NCBI GenBank assembly: GCA_003279845.1
Contig: QCGP01000001.1
Location: 145,992-209,991, forward strand
Source: Prochlorococcus sp. AG-388-F11
GTDB lineage: Bacteria; Cyanobacteriota; Cyanobacteriia; PCC-6307; Cyanobiaceae
Direction of reading: 5' to 3'
DNA length: 64,000 nucleotides
Every line of letters begins with the position of its first letter. The first letter of the stretch is position 1. Below the pieces are notes generated by a model. It was not told where the DNA came from and ran no database searches. It saw only the letters and a program-made list of their open reading frames with translations. A program made the translations under genes and the position numbers. Shown here piece by piece: positions 46,489 through 55,443 of the stretch.

Positions 46489-46544
46489 TTAAAATAAAAT
46501 TTTGATCATCATCTCAATTTTTCCAAATCAAGAAATTAAGATTT

Positions 46545-47771
46545 ATGGAAGATGTTTTAATTGAATGTTCTCCAGGGATCTCAGGAGATATGTTGTTAGG
46601 AGCTTTTTATGACCTTGGTGTGCCTAAAAAAGTAATTGAACAACCACTTGTAAATATAGGTTTAAAGGATCTTTATAATCTAGAATTTGAAGAATCTAAA
46701 AGTTGTTCAATCCGGGGGATCAAGGCAAAGGTTGATAATATTGACGGCGGTAAAATTAAAAGAAATTGGAGAAGTATTAAAGAACTTATTTTAAATGCAA
46801 ACTTAGAAGATAAATTAAAGCAAATGATTTATGAAGTATTTGAATCTTTAGCAAGTGCAGAAGGAAGAGTTCATGGCATAAAATCTGATGATGTTCATTT
46901 TCACGAAATTGGGGCTATCGATTCATTGGTGGATATCATTGGGGTATGTGCTGCAATAAATTACCTTAATCCTAAGAAGATTTATTGTAATGAACCAATG
47001 TTGGGAAAAGGTTTTGTTCAAACAGAACACGGAACATTATCTGTCCCACCTCCTGCGGTTATTGAGTTAATAAAGGAAAAAAATATTAAGGTTACATCAT
47101 GCTTTGATTTAGTAGAGGGGGAATTATCTACCCCAACTGGCATAGCTTTACTATCTAATTTAATTGATTATCTGAAGCTCCCTTCAAAATATTCTATTCA
47201 CTCTTATGGTGTAGGTATTGGTAATTTAAAATTTTCATTCCCCAATTTGGTTAGAGTATATAGAATCACTTCATTTGAGGATTCTTTTCTTAATCAACAA
47301 ATTAGTCCAAAGTGTGAAGAAATATCTATTCAAGAAGCATGGATTGATGACCAAACACCTGAAGATATATCAAATTTTGTAGAGAAATTGAGAATTGAGG
47401 GAGCTTACGACGTTTCTTATCAAGCTATCAATATGAAAAAAAATAGAGTTGGATTCTCTATTCAAGCAATCTTGCCAATAGATAAAAAAGAATTTTTTAG
47501 ACGATTATGGTTTGATTATTCCAATACTATAGGAGTGCGTGAAAGGACACAATCAAGGTGGATATTACTTAGAAGAAGAGGAGAATGTTCAACGACTTTT
47601 GGCAATATAAAAGTTAAACAAACTATGAAACCAGATGGATCTATAACTATCAAACCAGAAAATGACGAAGTTTTTAGATTGAAACTAGATCATAAAATAT
47701 CAACTGATGAAATAAGAAAAATAATAAAAGAGTCTAGTAAAAATTTTAAAGCATTCGAAAACTGGAAATGA
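46545..47771 (+). CDS. larC: LarC family (DUF111) nickel-pincer cofactor / nickel insertion protein
   Basis: In characterised bacteria LarC is a cyclometallase that inserts nickel into the pincer nucleotide of lactate racemase. The sequence has IECSPGISGDMLLGAFYDLG at the start, SDDVHFHEIGAIDSLVDIIG and HGTLSVPPPAVIELIKEKNI, and the C-terminal domain with TMKPDGSITIKPENDEVFRL. At 408 residues it is one open frame, whereas some bacteria make it by frameshifting. No larA, larB or larE lies near, so its client here is unknown. Its stop overlaps the next gene by 4 bases. Confidence 0.88.
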   Translation: MEDVLIECSPGISGDMLLGAFYDLGVPKKVIEQPLVNIGLKDLYNLEFEESKSCSIRGIKAKVDNIDGGKIKRNWRSIKELILNANLEDKLKQMIYEVFESLASAEGRVHGIKSDDVHFHEIGAIDSLVDIIGVCAAINYLNPKKIYCNEPMLGKGFVQTEHGTLSVPPPAVIELIKEKNIKVTSCFDLVEGELSTPTGIALLSNLIDYLKLPSKYSIHSYGVGIGNLKFSFPNLVRVYRITSFEDSFLNQQISPKCEEISIQEAWIDDQTPEDISNFVEKLRIEGAYDVSYQAINMKKNRVGFSIQAILPIDKKEFFRRLWFDYSNTIGVRERTQSRWILLRRRGECSTTFGNIKVKQTMKPDGSITIKPENDEVFRLKLDHKISTDEIRKIIKESSKNFKAFENWK

Positions 47772-48724
47772 GATTGAATATAATTAATAAATCATATTGG
47801 AAATTTTTTAAAAAAATTAATTTTGGTAGTTTAAAGAGCATTTTCTTTATTTCAAGCCTGTTATATTTTTGCATCTATTTTTTTTATAATATTGATCAAA
47901 TTTCTTTTGATATTAATTTAGAAAAAAATGGATTTAATCTTTCTTTATCTTTTTTATTTTGTGTTTTAAGTATTTACCTTAACGCTTATGCATGGAAATA
48001 TGTAGTTAAATGGTTCGGGAAAGAATTTAAAAGCAATAATCTAGTCTCTTTCTATGTTTTAACCAATATTCTTAAATATGTTCCTGGGGGGATTTGGCAT
48101 TTTGTTGAAAGATTTAATTTTATAAAAAAATTAAGTAATCATCAGATTGCTTTGTATTCGACACTTATAGAGCCTTACTTTATGTTGAGTGGATCTTTTC
48201 TATTGGCATCGTTGGGAGTAATTTTTTCACCACTTTACTTTTTTTTAATTTTGCCTCTAGTTTTTTTAAATAGGAAATTAATTTATTTTGTATTAAAAAG
48301 ATTAGGGTCTCTTAAGGGACAAGTCTTTGAAGTTTTGAGAATTACAAATTCAAACGACCAATTTGAAGAGAAAATTAAAATAATTTCATTTTTCCCTACC
48401 AGAGCCTTATTATTTGAAATTGGTTTTGTTTTAACTAAATTTACTGGGTTTTATATTTGTCTAAATACTTTTATTACTAGTAATTCTCTTGATATTATAT
48501 CTTTATTAGTAATATTTTCTTTGTCATGGTCTTTAGGTTTGATAGTTCCATCAGCTCCAGGGGGGGTTGGAGTTTTTGAAGCCTGCCTCCTTTTTTTTGT
48601 TGGCAGAAATATTCCACAAAATACAATACTTATAAGCTTAATTTATTTTAGGGTTATATCTACCTCGGCAGATTTGTTGTTAAGCTTTCCTTTTTTAATT
48701 AGAAAATTGTTTAAAAGAATTTAG
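47768..48724 (+). CDS. LPG-synthase-TM/YbhN-type membrane protein
   Basis: A 318-residue protein with about eight helices resembling the UPF0104/lysylphosphatidylglycerol synthase transmembrane family. Typical parts are LKYVPGGIWHFVERFNFIKK, LSWSLGLIVPSAPGGVGVFE and the following SADLLLSFPFLI. The catalytic C-terminal domain of true LPG synthases is absent, so it is more likely a flippase or lipid-transport type protein. The 4-base ATGA overlap with larC means coupled translation. Its end overlaps the convergent permease gene by 4 bases. Confidence 0.82.
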   Translation: MRLNIINKSYWKFFKKINFGSLKSIFFISSLLYFCIYFFYNIDQISFDINLEKNGFNLSLSFLFCVLSIYLNAYAWKYVVKWFGKEFKSNNLVSFYVLTNILKYVPGGIWHFVERFNFIKKLSNHQIALYSTLIEPYFMLSGSFLLASLGVIFSPLYFFLILPLVFLNRKLIYFVLKRLGSLKGQVFEVLRITNSNDQFEEKIKIISFFPTRALLFEIGFVLTKFTGFYICLNTFITSNSLDIISLLVIFSLSWSLGLIVPSAPGGVGVFEACLLFFVGRNIPQNTILISLIYFRVISTSADLLLSFPFLIRKLFKRI

Positions 48725-50259
48725 TATCTTTTCTCTAAACTTGGTACTAATGTAATTGATGCAATAAGGCCTAAAGTCATAATAAGAATTGCTGGTAATA
48801 TTGCCTCTACCATTCTTTCATCTCCAGCATATTGATATATTCTTACAGATAATGTATCGAAATCGAATGGTCTTAAAATAAATGTTATGGGTAATTCTTT
48901 TATCGTGTCTACAAAAACTAAAAGTGATCCTACAAATATTGGTCCTTGAAGAAGAGGTAGATGAATTCTTTTTATGATTCCCAGCCAATTCTCTCCTAGT
49001 CCAAGTGCAGCTTCATCGAGACTTGGAGGAATTCTTTCAAGACTTGAATCAATAGAACCCTTTGAAATAGTTAGAAATCTTACAATATAACCCCAAATTA
49101 GTAGGCAAATAGCAATGAAATTCAATTTAAAAGAAGCAATGCTTATTAAAGATAAAGCTAATACAGTACCTGGGATTGCATAACCTATCCCTGCAAGGTT
49201 TGTTATTACTCCAAGTAAAAAGCTTTTATTTGGTCGTCTAGCTAAGGAAATTATTAAAGAGAATAGCATCGTTAATAATGCTGTAAAAAGGCCTAGAGCA
49301 ATAGTCCTTGATGATAGGGTAAGTAATTCTATCGAAAACCCCTTTTGAATTTGATCGATATTTAGCAGAACCCAAATACATGGAATTCCAAAAGAGAAAA
49401 TTGGAGGAAATAATGATATAGATATCGCTAAAAAAGCTCTAGTTTCTTTTAATTCCCATCCTTGAGAATCTTTTGATGCAGGATTCTCACTCCACCTCTT
49501 TGACTTTCTTCTTGAGAATTTTTCAAATATAATTAATGTAAAAATTATTAACAAGGCTATCAAAGATAATCCAATAGCACTTTTTGCATTGCCCTCAATT
49601 ATCCAATTTTCGGCTATGCCTGTAGAAATACTTGGAATATTTAATAATGCAAATGTACCTAACTCATTCATTACTTCCATACACATTAAACTTATTCCTG
49701 TTATTAGTGCTGGTAAAGCCATTGGAAAAGCAATCTTAAAAAAGCTCCTCCATGGGCCAACTCCTAATCCTCTACTAGCGTTGATTTGATTAACTCCAAA
49801 TTTATTAAAACTTTCGTTAGCAAGGATGAATACATATGGGTAGGTAGAAATCGAAAGTATTAAAACTCCCCACCATAAACCAGTTACTTGATACCCAAAA
49901 ATACTTCCTAAATCCTGCAAAACTGCTGTTATTAGATACGCTGGAGCAGCTAGTGGAACCAATTGACAAATACGAAGAACTTTTCTGAATTTAAAATCAC
50001 AATTTGAAAGTAACCATCCATTCAAGGTTCCTAATCCCCCTCCAAATAAACTTGTGAGCGCTAAAACTTTTAAAGTGCCTATTACTTCTCCTCTTCCTGT
50101 AATACCCAATGAAAAATTTCCACTAATAATATAATCAATTCCTTCAAGAAGAAAATTGAGAATTGGAATGATTACTAAGAGTGCGACAATAAACGAAGTA
50201 ATATAGAAAAGTTTTAATTCGGTTACTGCTTTTTTAAATCCTTTAATAAGTATTTTCAA
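48721..50259 (-). CDS. Iron(III)-type ABC transporter permease (two-module FbpB/FutB)
   Basis: A 512-residue permease made of two ABC-importer modules of about six helices each, as in ferric-iron and thiamine importers. Module-specific EAA-loop-like sequences are NASRGLGVGPWRSFFKIAFP in the first half and DEAALGLGENWLGIIKRIHL in the second. The start TTG at 50259 is forced by an in-frame stop two codons upstream. FutC-type ATPase and FutA-type binding protein are not adjacent. Iron is the likely substrate by family, but not proven. The CobW-type gene is 26 bases upstream. Confidence 0.85.
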   Translation of the reverse strand: MKILIKGFKKAVTELKLFYITSFIVALLVIIPILNFLLEGIDYIISGNFSLGITGRGEVIGTLKVLALTSLFGGGLGTLNGWLLSNCDFKFRKVLRICQLVPLAAPAYLITAVLQDLGSIFGYQVTGLWWGVLILSISTYPYVFILANESFNKFGVNQINASRGLGVGPWRSFFKIAFPMALPALITGISLMCMEVMNELGTFALLNIPSISTGIAENWIIEGNAKSAIGLSLIALLIIFTLIIFEKFSRRKSKRWSENPASKDSQGWELKETRAFLAISISLFPPIFSFGIPCIWVLLNIDQIQKGFSIELLTLSSRTIALGLFTALLTMLFSLIISLARRPNKSFLLGVITNLAGIGYAIPGTVLALSLISIASFKLNFIAICLLIWGYIVRFLTISKGSIDSSLERIPPSLDEAALGLGENWLGIIKRIHLPLLQGPIFVGSLLVFVDTIKELPITFILRPFDFDTLSVRIYQYAGDERMVEAILPAILIMTLGLIASITLVPSLEKRY

Positions 50260-50285
50260 AAATTAATTAAATCCTACTATGTACT

Positions 50286-51311
50286 CTAATCTGAATTAAA
50301 TCTACATGACGAAAGTTGCTTCTTAATAGTTTGATGATCTAAGTTCTTTCCAATTAATACTATCTTGTTAGATTTTTCTTTTGTCCATTCTTCATCATCT
50401 AGAGAAAATCGTTTCCCAGATAGGTGAAAAATGTGCTTTCTTTCACTTTCCATAAACCATAGTATTCCTTTTGCTCTAAATATATTTTGTGATATTTGAT
50501 TATCTAAGAAATATTGAAACTTCCTCAAGGAAAATGGTTCATATGTCTCATAAGAAACTGATGTAAACCCCTCAATATTATTAGTCAAATCATGCGAATG
50601 AGAAGAGTGATCATGCGAATGAGAAGAGTGATCATGCGAATGAGAAGAGTGATCATGCGAATTGTTTTTTACATTTTTTTTATCCTTCTCGAACTTAAAA
50701 GTATCTGTCTCAAATAGACCTACGCTCATTATTGTTTGTAATGCAACTTCACTATTGGTTGATCTCAAGATCCTTGGTTCTTTTTTTATGTTATTTATAA
50801 ACTTTTCTATTTTCTTTAGTTGTTTTTCATTCACTAAATCAGATTTATTTAGAAGAAGGATATCTCCGTATAAAATTTGAGAATAGGCAACACTTTTATT
50901 ATTAATTTCAAAATCAAAATTTTCGCCATCAATAACAGTGATAATCGAATCTAATCTTACTTTTTCTCTAAGATCGCCAGCCGCAAATGTCATGGCTACT
51001 GGCAATGGATCTGCTAGCCCAGTTGTCTCAACAATTAAGTAGTCTATGTTTTCCGCTCTTTCTAGAACTTTGGATACTGTATTTAATAATTCGCCATTAA
51101 TAGAGCAACATATACATCCGTTATTTAATTCGATCATATCTTCTGAACCTTCTATGATTAATTCATTATCTATCCCGATCTCTCCAAATTCGTTAACTAA
51201 AACAGCTGTTTTAATACCAACTTGATTTTTTAAAATATGATTCAGAAGTGTTGTTTTTCCAGAACCTAAAAATCCACTGATAATCGTAACTGGCAATAAC
51301 TTTTTAGACAT
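50286..51311 (-). CDS. CobW/P47K family metal-binding GTPase with His-rich repeats
   Basis: G3E-family P-loop GTPase, a metallochaperone group that includes CobW and zinc-responsive ZNG/YeiR proteins. Walker A is GFLGSGKT (residues 13-20), the metal-binding CxCC motif is NGCICCSI (residues 66-69), and LLNKSDL supplies the GTP base specificity. Residues ~218-240 are three exact copies of a seven-residue His unit (HDHSSHS-type) plus a partial fourth. The C-terminal CobW_C domain follows, with FRAKGILWFMESERKHIFHL. It may deliver zinc or cobalt; nothing here decides between them. Confidence 0.9.
   Translation of the reverse strand: MSKKLLPVTIISGFLGSGKTTLLNHILKNQVGIKTAVLVNEFGEIGIDNELIIEGSEDMIELNNGCICCSINGELLNTVSKVLERAENIDYLIVETTGLADPLPVAMTFAAGDLREKVRLDSIITVIDGENFDFEINNKSVAYSQILYGDILLLNKSDLVNEKQLKKIEKFINNIKKEPRILRSTNSEVALQTIMSVGLFETDTFKFEKDKKNVKNNSHDHSSHSHDHSSHSHDHSSHSHDLTNNIEGFTSVSYETYEPFSLRKFQYFLDNQISQNIFRAKGILWFMESERKHIFHLSGKRFSLDDEEWTKEKSNKIVLIGKNLDHQTIKKQLSSCRFNSD
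50591..50661 (-). repeat. 21-bp tandem repeat, three exact copies plus a partial, encoding a His-rich loop
   Basis: Units at 50591-50611, 50612-50632 and 50633-50653 are identical, and a partial fourth follows to about 50661. Each encodes a seven-residue Ser/His/Asp unit in frame in the CobW-type GTPase. Exact identity implies recent slippage. Confidence 0.95.
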
Positions 51312-51340
51312 TTTATTAATTTAATGAATAAGTTTGTAAT

Positions 51341-51631
51341 TTATTGACCGAAAATTTTGTTGATTTCCGAAGCTAATGTTTGATCTAGATTTGTAATGCC
51401 ACCCAAATCATGCGTATTTAATCTGATTGTTACTTTTGAATAAATATTTTCCCAGTTAGGATGATGGTTATATTTTTCGCATATTAAAGCAACCTTTGTC
51501 ATAAAAGAGAAGGCTTCAATAAAATTAGCGAAGTTAAATTCTCTTTGGATTTGTCTAGAACTAATTTCCCAGCCTGGTATTTTGGCAACTAATTCCTTCA
51601 GTTCTCCATTTTGTAAAAGGTAAGGTTCCAT
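51341..51631 (-). CDS. 4a-hydroxytetrahydrobiopterin dehydratase
   Basis: Pterin-4a-carbinolamine dehydratase family. The sequence contains KIPGWEISSRQIQREFNFAN, FIEAFSFMTKVALICEKYNH, HPNWENIYSKVTIRLNTHD and GGITNLDQTLASEINKI, closely following the family pattern with the His-His-Pro motif. I chose the ATG at 51631, giving 96 residues as is usual. An upstream ATG at 51685 would overlap yjbQ. In bacteria without phenylalanine hydroxylase it may serve molybdopterin or other pterin chemistry. Confidence 0.9.
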   Translation of the reverse strand: MEPYLLQNGELKELVAKIPGWEISSRQIQREFNFANFIEAFSFMTKVALICEKYNHHPNWENIYSKVTIRLNTHDLGGITNLDQTLASEINKIFGQ

Positions 51632-51668
51632 TAAATAACTAATCTGACTCTTTAAATTATAAATATTT

Positions 51669-52124
51669 TTACTTTTTCTCACCAATTATATGTACGTTTA
51701 TAATCCTTTCCTTTTGATCAAATCTATGTTCCCATAAATAAACTGCTTGCCATGTGCCAAGAATAATTTTTCCATCTTGAAAACTTAAAGATAAACAAGT
51801 GTTTGTTAAGGATGTTTTAATATGTGCTGGCATATCATCAGCTCCTTCTTGGTAATGTTTATAGGATATTTCTTCTCTATTTTTTGATAAGGTTAAGTAG
51901 GAATCATATGGAACTATAGATTGCATATATTTTTTTAGGTCCCTTTGTACATTTGGATCTGCATTCTCATTAATAGTTAAGCTGCAACTGGTATGTAGTG
52001 TAGTTAAATTAAAAATTCCGGAATGAAAATTATTTTTTTTTATATATAAATTTAAATCATGTGTGATGTCCATAAAACCCTCGCCATGGGTTAAAAATTT
52101 TAATTTAGAAAATATTTGTTCCAT
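51669..52124 (-). CDS. YjbQ/UPF0047 family protein
   Basis: A 151-residue protein of the YjbQ family, small homotrimers reported to have weak thiamine-phosphate synthase-like activity; in-vivo role unknown. The family motifs FNLTTLHTSCSLTINENADP, HIKTSLTNTCLSLSFQDGKI and GTWQAVYLWEHRFDQKERI are clear. It begins with ATG at 52124 and is 37 bases upstream of the pterin dehydratase ATG. A 109-base spacer separates it from the divergent M32 peptidase gene. Confidence 0.88.
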   Translation of the reverse strand: MEQIFSKLKFLTHGEGFMDITHDLNLYIKKNNFHSGIFNLTTLHTSCSLTINENADPNVQRDLKKYMQSIVPYDSYLTLSKNREEISYKHYQEGADDMPAHIKTSLTNTCLSLSFQDGKIILGTWQAVYLWEHRFDQKERIINVHIIGEKK

Positions 52125-52233
52125 AAAAGTTAAAACTTAATTAATCAATATCCTATTATGGATAAAAGTTGCATATTTTTATGCAGACATTAAATATTTT
52201 ATCTTAAAATATATCTAATTTAAATTTAAATTT

Positions 52234-53739
52234 TTGGCTGAAACTCAATGGAATAAGCTGGGGGCTTATCTTAAAGAAACTCAAATATTAGGTTCAATCC
52301 AGAATTCACTTTATTGGGATCAGAATACTGGGATGCCAAAGAAAGGAGCTTCTTGGAGGTCTGAACAACTTACTTACATTGCAAAAGTATTGCATAAAAG
52401 AAACTCTTCAGAAGAATTTTCTCATTTAATACAATCTGCAAAAAACGAACTAATAAATACTGAACGACATTGCCATAATCAACTTTTTATAAAGGGTAAA
52501 GAAAAAAATATTAATCTTTTATTGAAGGAATTTAATAGAGAAAGAAATTTAGATCCTAAATTAGTTGAGTCTTTAGCAAAGGCAAAATCTAAAGGCTACG
52601 AAAGCTGGCAAGAGGCTAAGAAAAAATCAGATTTTAAAATTTTTCTTCCATTCTTTGAAGAATTAGTTAAATTGCGAATCGAAGAGGCAAAACAAATATC
52701 TGATCAATATTCACCATGGGAGACATTAGCCCAACCTTTTGAGCCTGAATTGACTTTGAAATGGTTGAATAAAATGTTTCAACCATTGAAAGAAAAGATC
52801 CCAGAGCTGATTAGAGGAATCAAAGAGTTAAAAAAAAATCATTGGGATTTAAGTCATGAATCTCAACAAAATTTATGTTCACAATTACTTGATGAGTTTG
52901 GGAGAGATAAAGATCTTGTTGTTGTTGGTAGATCTCCCCATCCTTTTTCAATTACATTAGGTCCTAACGACTATAGGATTACGACAAGAATCGTTGAAGG
53001 TGAACCATTATCAAGTTTTTTAGCAACTGCCCATGAGTGGGGGCATTCAATTTATGAGCAGGGTCTTCCATCTCAAAGCCATCAATGGTTTGCTTGGCCT
53101 TTGGGTCAAGCAACTTCTATGGGTATTCATGAAAGTCAATCTTTATTTTGGGAAAATAGAATAGTTAAATCCAAATCTTTTTCAAAAAGATTTTTTAAAA
53201 ACTTTGTTTTGGCTGGATGTTCTCTAAATAATTATTTAGAACTCTGGAAATCTATTAATCATTTGGAAGCAGGATTAAATAGGGTTGAAGCAGATGAATT
53301 GACTTATGGCTTACACATATTGATAAGAACCGAACTTGAAATAGATTTAATTGAAGGAGGATTACCTGTTGAAGATATTCCAGCAGAATGGAATAAAAGA
53401 TATGATGAACTCTTGGGAATAAAACCATCTAATGATTCAGTAGGATGTCTTCAAGATGTTCATTGGAGCGAAGGTGCTTTTGGATATTTCCCTTCATATT
53501 TATTAGGACATCTTATAAGTGCACAAATATCAAATCAAATGGAAAGAGATATTGGTTTGATTGATAATTTAATTGAAGATGGTGAATATCAAAAGATCAT
53601 TTTTTGGTTAAAGAATAATGTACATAAATATGGTAGATCAGTTAATTCTATGGAGTTGGTAAGAGCAGTCACTAATGAAGAGTTATCACCAAACTATTTT
53701 ATTAATCATTTAAGGAGTAAGGTAGATGATTTTTGCTGA
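52234..53739 (+). CDS. M32 family carboxypeptidase (Taq type)
   Basis: Zinc metallocarboxypeptidase that removes C-terminal residues from peptides. The HExxH motif occurs in LATAHEWGHSIYEQGLP (His, Glu, His), followed by MGIHESQSLFWENRIVKSK with the third ligand Glu. DRPHPFSI-like family sequence is present as RSPHPFSITLGPNDYRITTR. At 501 residues it is full length. The start TTG at 52234 lies directly at the conserved N-terminus. Probably involved in peptide recycling in the cytosol. Confidence 0.92.
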   Translation: MAETQWNKLGAYLKETQILGSIQNSLYWDQNTGMPKKGASWRSEQLTYIAKVLHKRNSSEEFSHLIQSAKNELINTERHCHNQLFIKGKEKNINLLLKEFNRERNLDPKLVESLAKAKSKGYESWQEAKKKSDFKIFLPFFEELVKLRIEEAKQISDQYSPWETLAQPFEPELTLKWLNKMFQPLKEKIPELIRGIKELKKNHWDLSHESQQNLCSQLLDEFGRDKDLVVVGRSPHPFSITLGPNDYRITTRIVEGEPLSSFLATAHEWGHSIYEQGLPSQSHQWFAWPLGQATSMGIHESQSLFWENRIVKSKSFSKRFFKNFVLAGCSLNNYLELWKSINHLEAGLNRVEADELTYGLHILIRTELEIDLIEGGLPVEDIPAEWNKRYDELLGIKPSNDSVGCLQDVHWSEGAFGYFPSYLLGHLISAQISNQMERDIGLIDNLIEDGEYQKIIFWLKNNVHKYGRSVNSMELVRAVTNEELSPNYFINHLRSKVDDFC

Positions 53740-53802
53740 AACATTACTTTGAAAGAATTTGGTTGGGTGTGAGGATGTAAGATAAACAAAAATAATTTCT
53801 TG

Positions 53803-54390
53803 ATGGCAAATCTTAATCAACCTCCAAGTAGGGTTACACCAAATTTACTACATATACTGAATGCTTTCACTGATAGCTCAAATTCAATAGTCAACACTAT
53901 TGTCGAATTGAATTCTAATACGATAAATAAATATGAATTAATTACCGAAACGGGTCATCTCAAACTTGATAGGGTGGGCTATTCTTCACTTGCTTATCCC
54001 TTTGCTTATGGATGTATACCCAGGACTTGGGATGAAGATGGAGATCCACTTGATATCGAAATTGTTGGAGTAACAGAGCCATTGATTCCTGGTTCTATTG
54101 TAGAGGCTAGGATTATTGGGGTCATGAAATTTGATGACGGAGGAGAGGTTGATGATAAGGTAATAGCAGTTTTGTCAGATGATAAAAGAATGGATCATAT
54201 TTCAAGTTTCGAAGATCTTGGAGAACATTGGCTAAAAGAAACAAAGTATTATTGGGAACATTACAAAGATCTAAAAAAACCAGGTACATGTACTGTAAAT
54301 GGTTTTTTTGGGATAGAAGAAGCTGTTAAAGTAATTAAAGATTGTGAAGACAGATATAAAAAAGAAATTGACCCTAAATTAGTAAACTAA
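53803..54390 (+). CDS. ppa: Inorganic pyrophosphatase
   Basis: Soluble family I pyrophosphatase that drives biosynthesis by hydrolysing PPi. Catalytic parts are LDRVGYSSLAYPFAYGCIPR, the Asp cluster in DEDGDPLDIEIVG and DDGGEVDDKVIAVLSDDKRM. The ATG at 53803 (195 residues) is directly preceded by an in-frame TTG, and I used the ATG. It is convergent with hemC, with 6 bases between. Confidence 0.94.
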   Translation: MANLNQPPSRVTPNLLHILNAFTDSSNSIVNTIVELNSNTINKYELITETGHLKLDRVGYSSLAYPFAYGCIPRTWDEDGDPLDIEIVGVTEPLIPGSIVEARIIGVMKFDDGGEVDDKVIAVLSDDKRMDHISSFEDLGEHWLKETKYYWEHYKDLKKPGTCTVNGFFGIEEAVKVIKDCEDRYKKEIDPKLVN

Positions 54391-54396
54391 CAAATT

Positions 54397-55347
54397 TTAG
54401 TTTTCCCTAAATTGTTCAAATATTTCTTTGAGTATTATGTCGGCGCCTTGGAGCTTTAATTTTTCAGCTAGTTCTTTACCTATTTGTTCAGGGTTATTAA
54501 TATTGCCAATAGATTGATCTTTAATTAGCCTTTCTCCATCAAGAGAGGCTACCATGCCAGTAAGGTAAAGTTTTTCATTCTTAATACTACTATTAACACC
54601 TATTGGAACTTGGCATCCGCCTTCAAGCTCTCTTAAAAAGGCTCTCTCTGCTAAACATCTTTGACTAGTGGGTTTATCTTCTAAGACATTTATAATGTCT
54701 AAAATTTTTTTATCATCAGATTTACATTCAATGCCTAGTGCACCTTGTCCAACGGCATGAAGGGAAATTTCATTTGGAATAATCTGATGAATTCTTGATT
54801 CAAAGCCTAACCTCTTCAGACCAGCAGCTGCAAGGATTATACAATCAAATTCTCCTGCATCTAATTTTTCTATCCTTGTAATTACATTTCCTCTAATATC
54901 CTTGAAATTAAGATGTGGGTACTTATTTTTTAGTTGTGCAAGTCTTCTCAGAGAACTTGTCCCCACAATTGAACCTTCTGGCAAAGTTTCTAATTTATAA
55001 CAATCATTTTTTTTGTTAACTACTAAAGCATCCGCGGGGTCTTCTCTTTTTGTTATGCATCCTAATTTAAGGCCACTAGGCAAATTTGTTGGTAAATCTT
55101 TTAGAGAATGTACTGCTATGTCTGCTTGGCCTACCAGCATTTGTGCTTCAAGTTCTTTTGTAAATAAGCCTTTGTCACCTATTTTTGCTAAGGCAACATC
55201 AAGAATTTTGTCACCTTGAGTTGCCATGGCCTCTATGGAAACCTCTAAATCGGGAATATTTTTTTCTAATTGATCTTTAACCCATAAAGTTTGAACCATG
55301 GCAAGTTTACTTCTTCTGCTAGCTATTTTTAGTTTAAAATTAGTCAT
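54397..55347 (-). CDS. hemC: Porphobilinogen deaminase (hydroxymethylbilane synthase)
   Basis: Polymerises four porphobilinogens for heme, chlorophyll and corrins. Features include [75 protein letters not shown] and [16 protein letters not shown]. The dipyrromethane-binding Cys sits in [11 protein letters not shown]. At 316 residues it is standard. The gene shares its strand with the sigma factor upstream (96-base spacer) and forms a tetrapyrrole theme with hemL and gltX. Confidence 0.96.
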   Translation of the reverse strand: MTNFKLKIASRRSKLAMVQTLWVKDQLEKNIPDLEVSIEAMATQGDKILDVALAKIGDKGLFTKELEAQMLVGQADIAVHSLKDLPTNLPSGLKLGCITKREDPADALVVNKKNDCYKLETLPEGSIVGTSSLRRLAQLKNKYPHLNFKDIRGNVITRIEKLDAGEFDCIILAAAGLKRLGFESRIHQIIPNEISLHAVGQGALGIECKSDDKKILDIINVLEDKPTSQRCLAERAFLRELEGGCQVPIGVNSSIKNEKLYLTGMVASLDGERLIKDQSIGNINNPEQIGKELAEKLKLQGADIILKEIFEQFREN

Positions 55348-55443
55348 TAAATATTATTTTGAGTTTGGATTAAAATTTAGTCGAATTTATTTTAAACTAT
55401 TCTTTTGCAAGATTATAAAGCTGAAAATTATATTTAACTTTTT

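Noticed and set aside
51632..51685. 18-residue extension of the pterin dehydratase
   Set aside because: It would overlap yjbQ and is not family-like; the ATG at 51631 gives the usual size.
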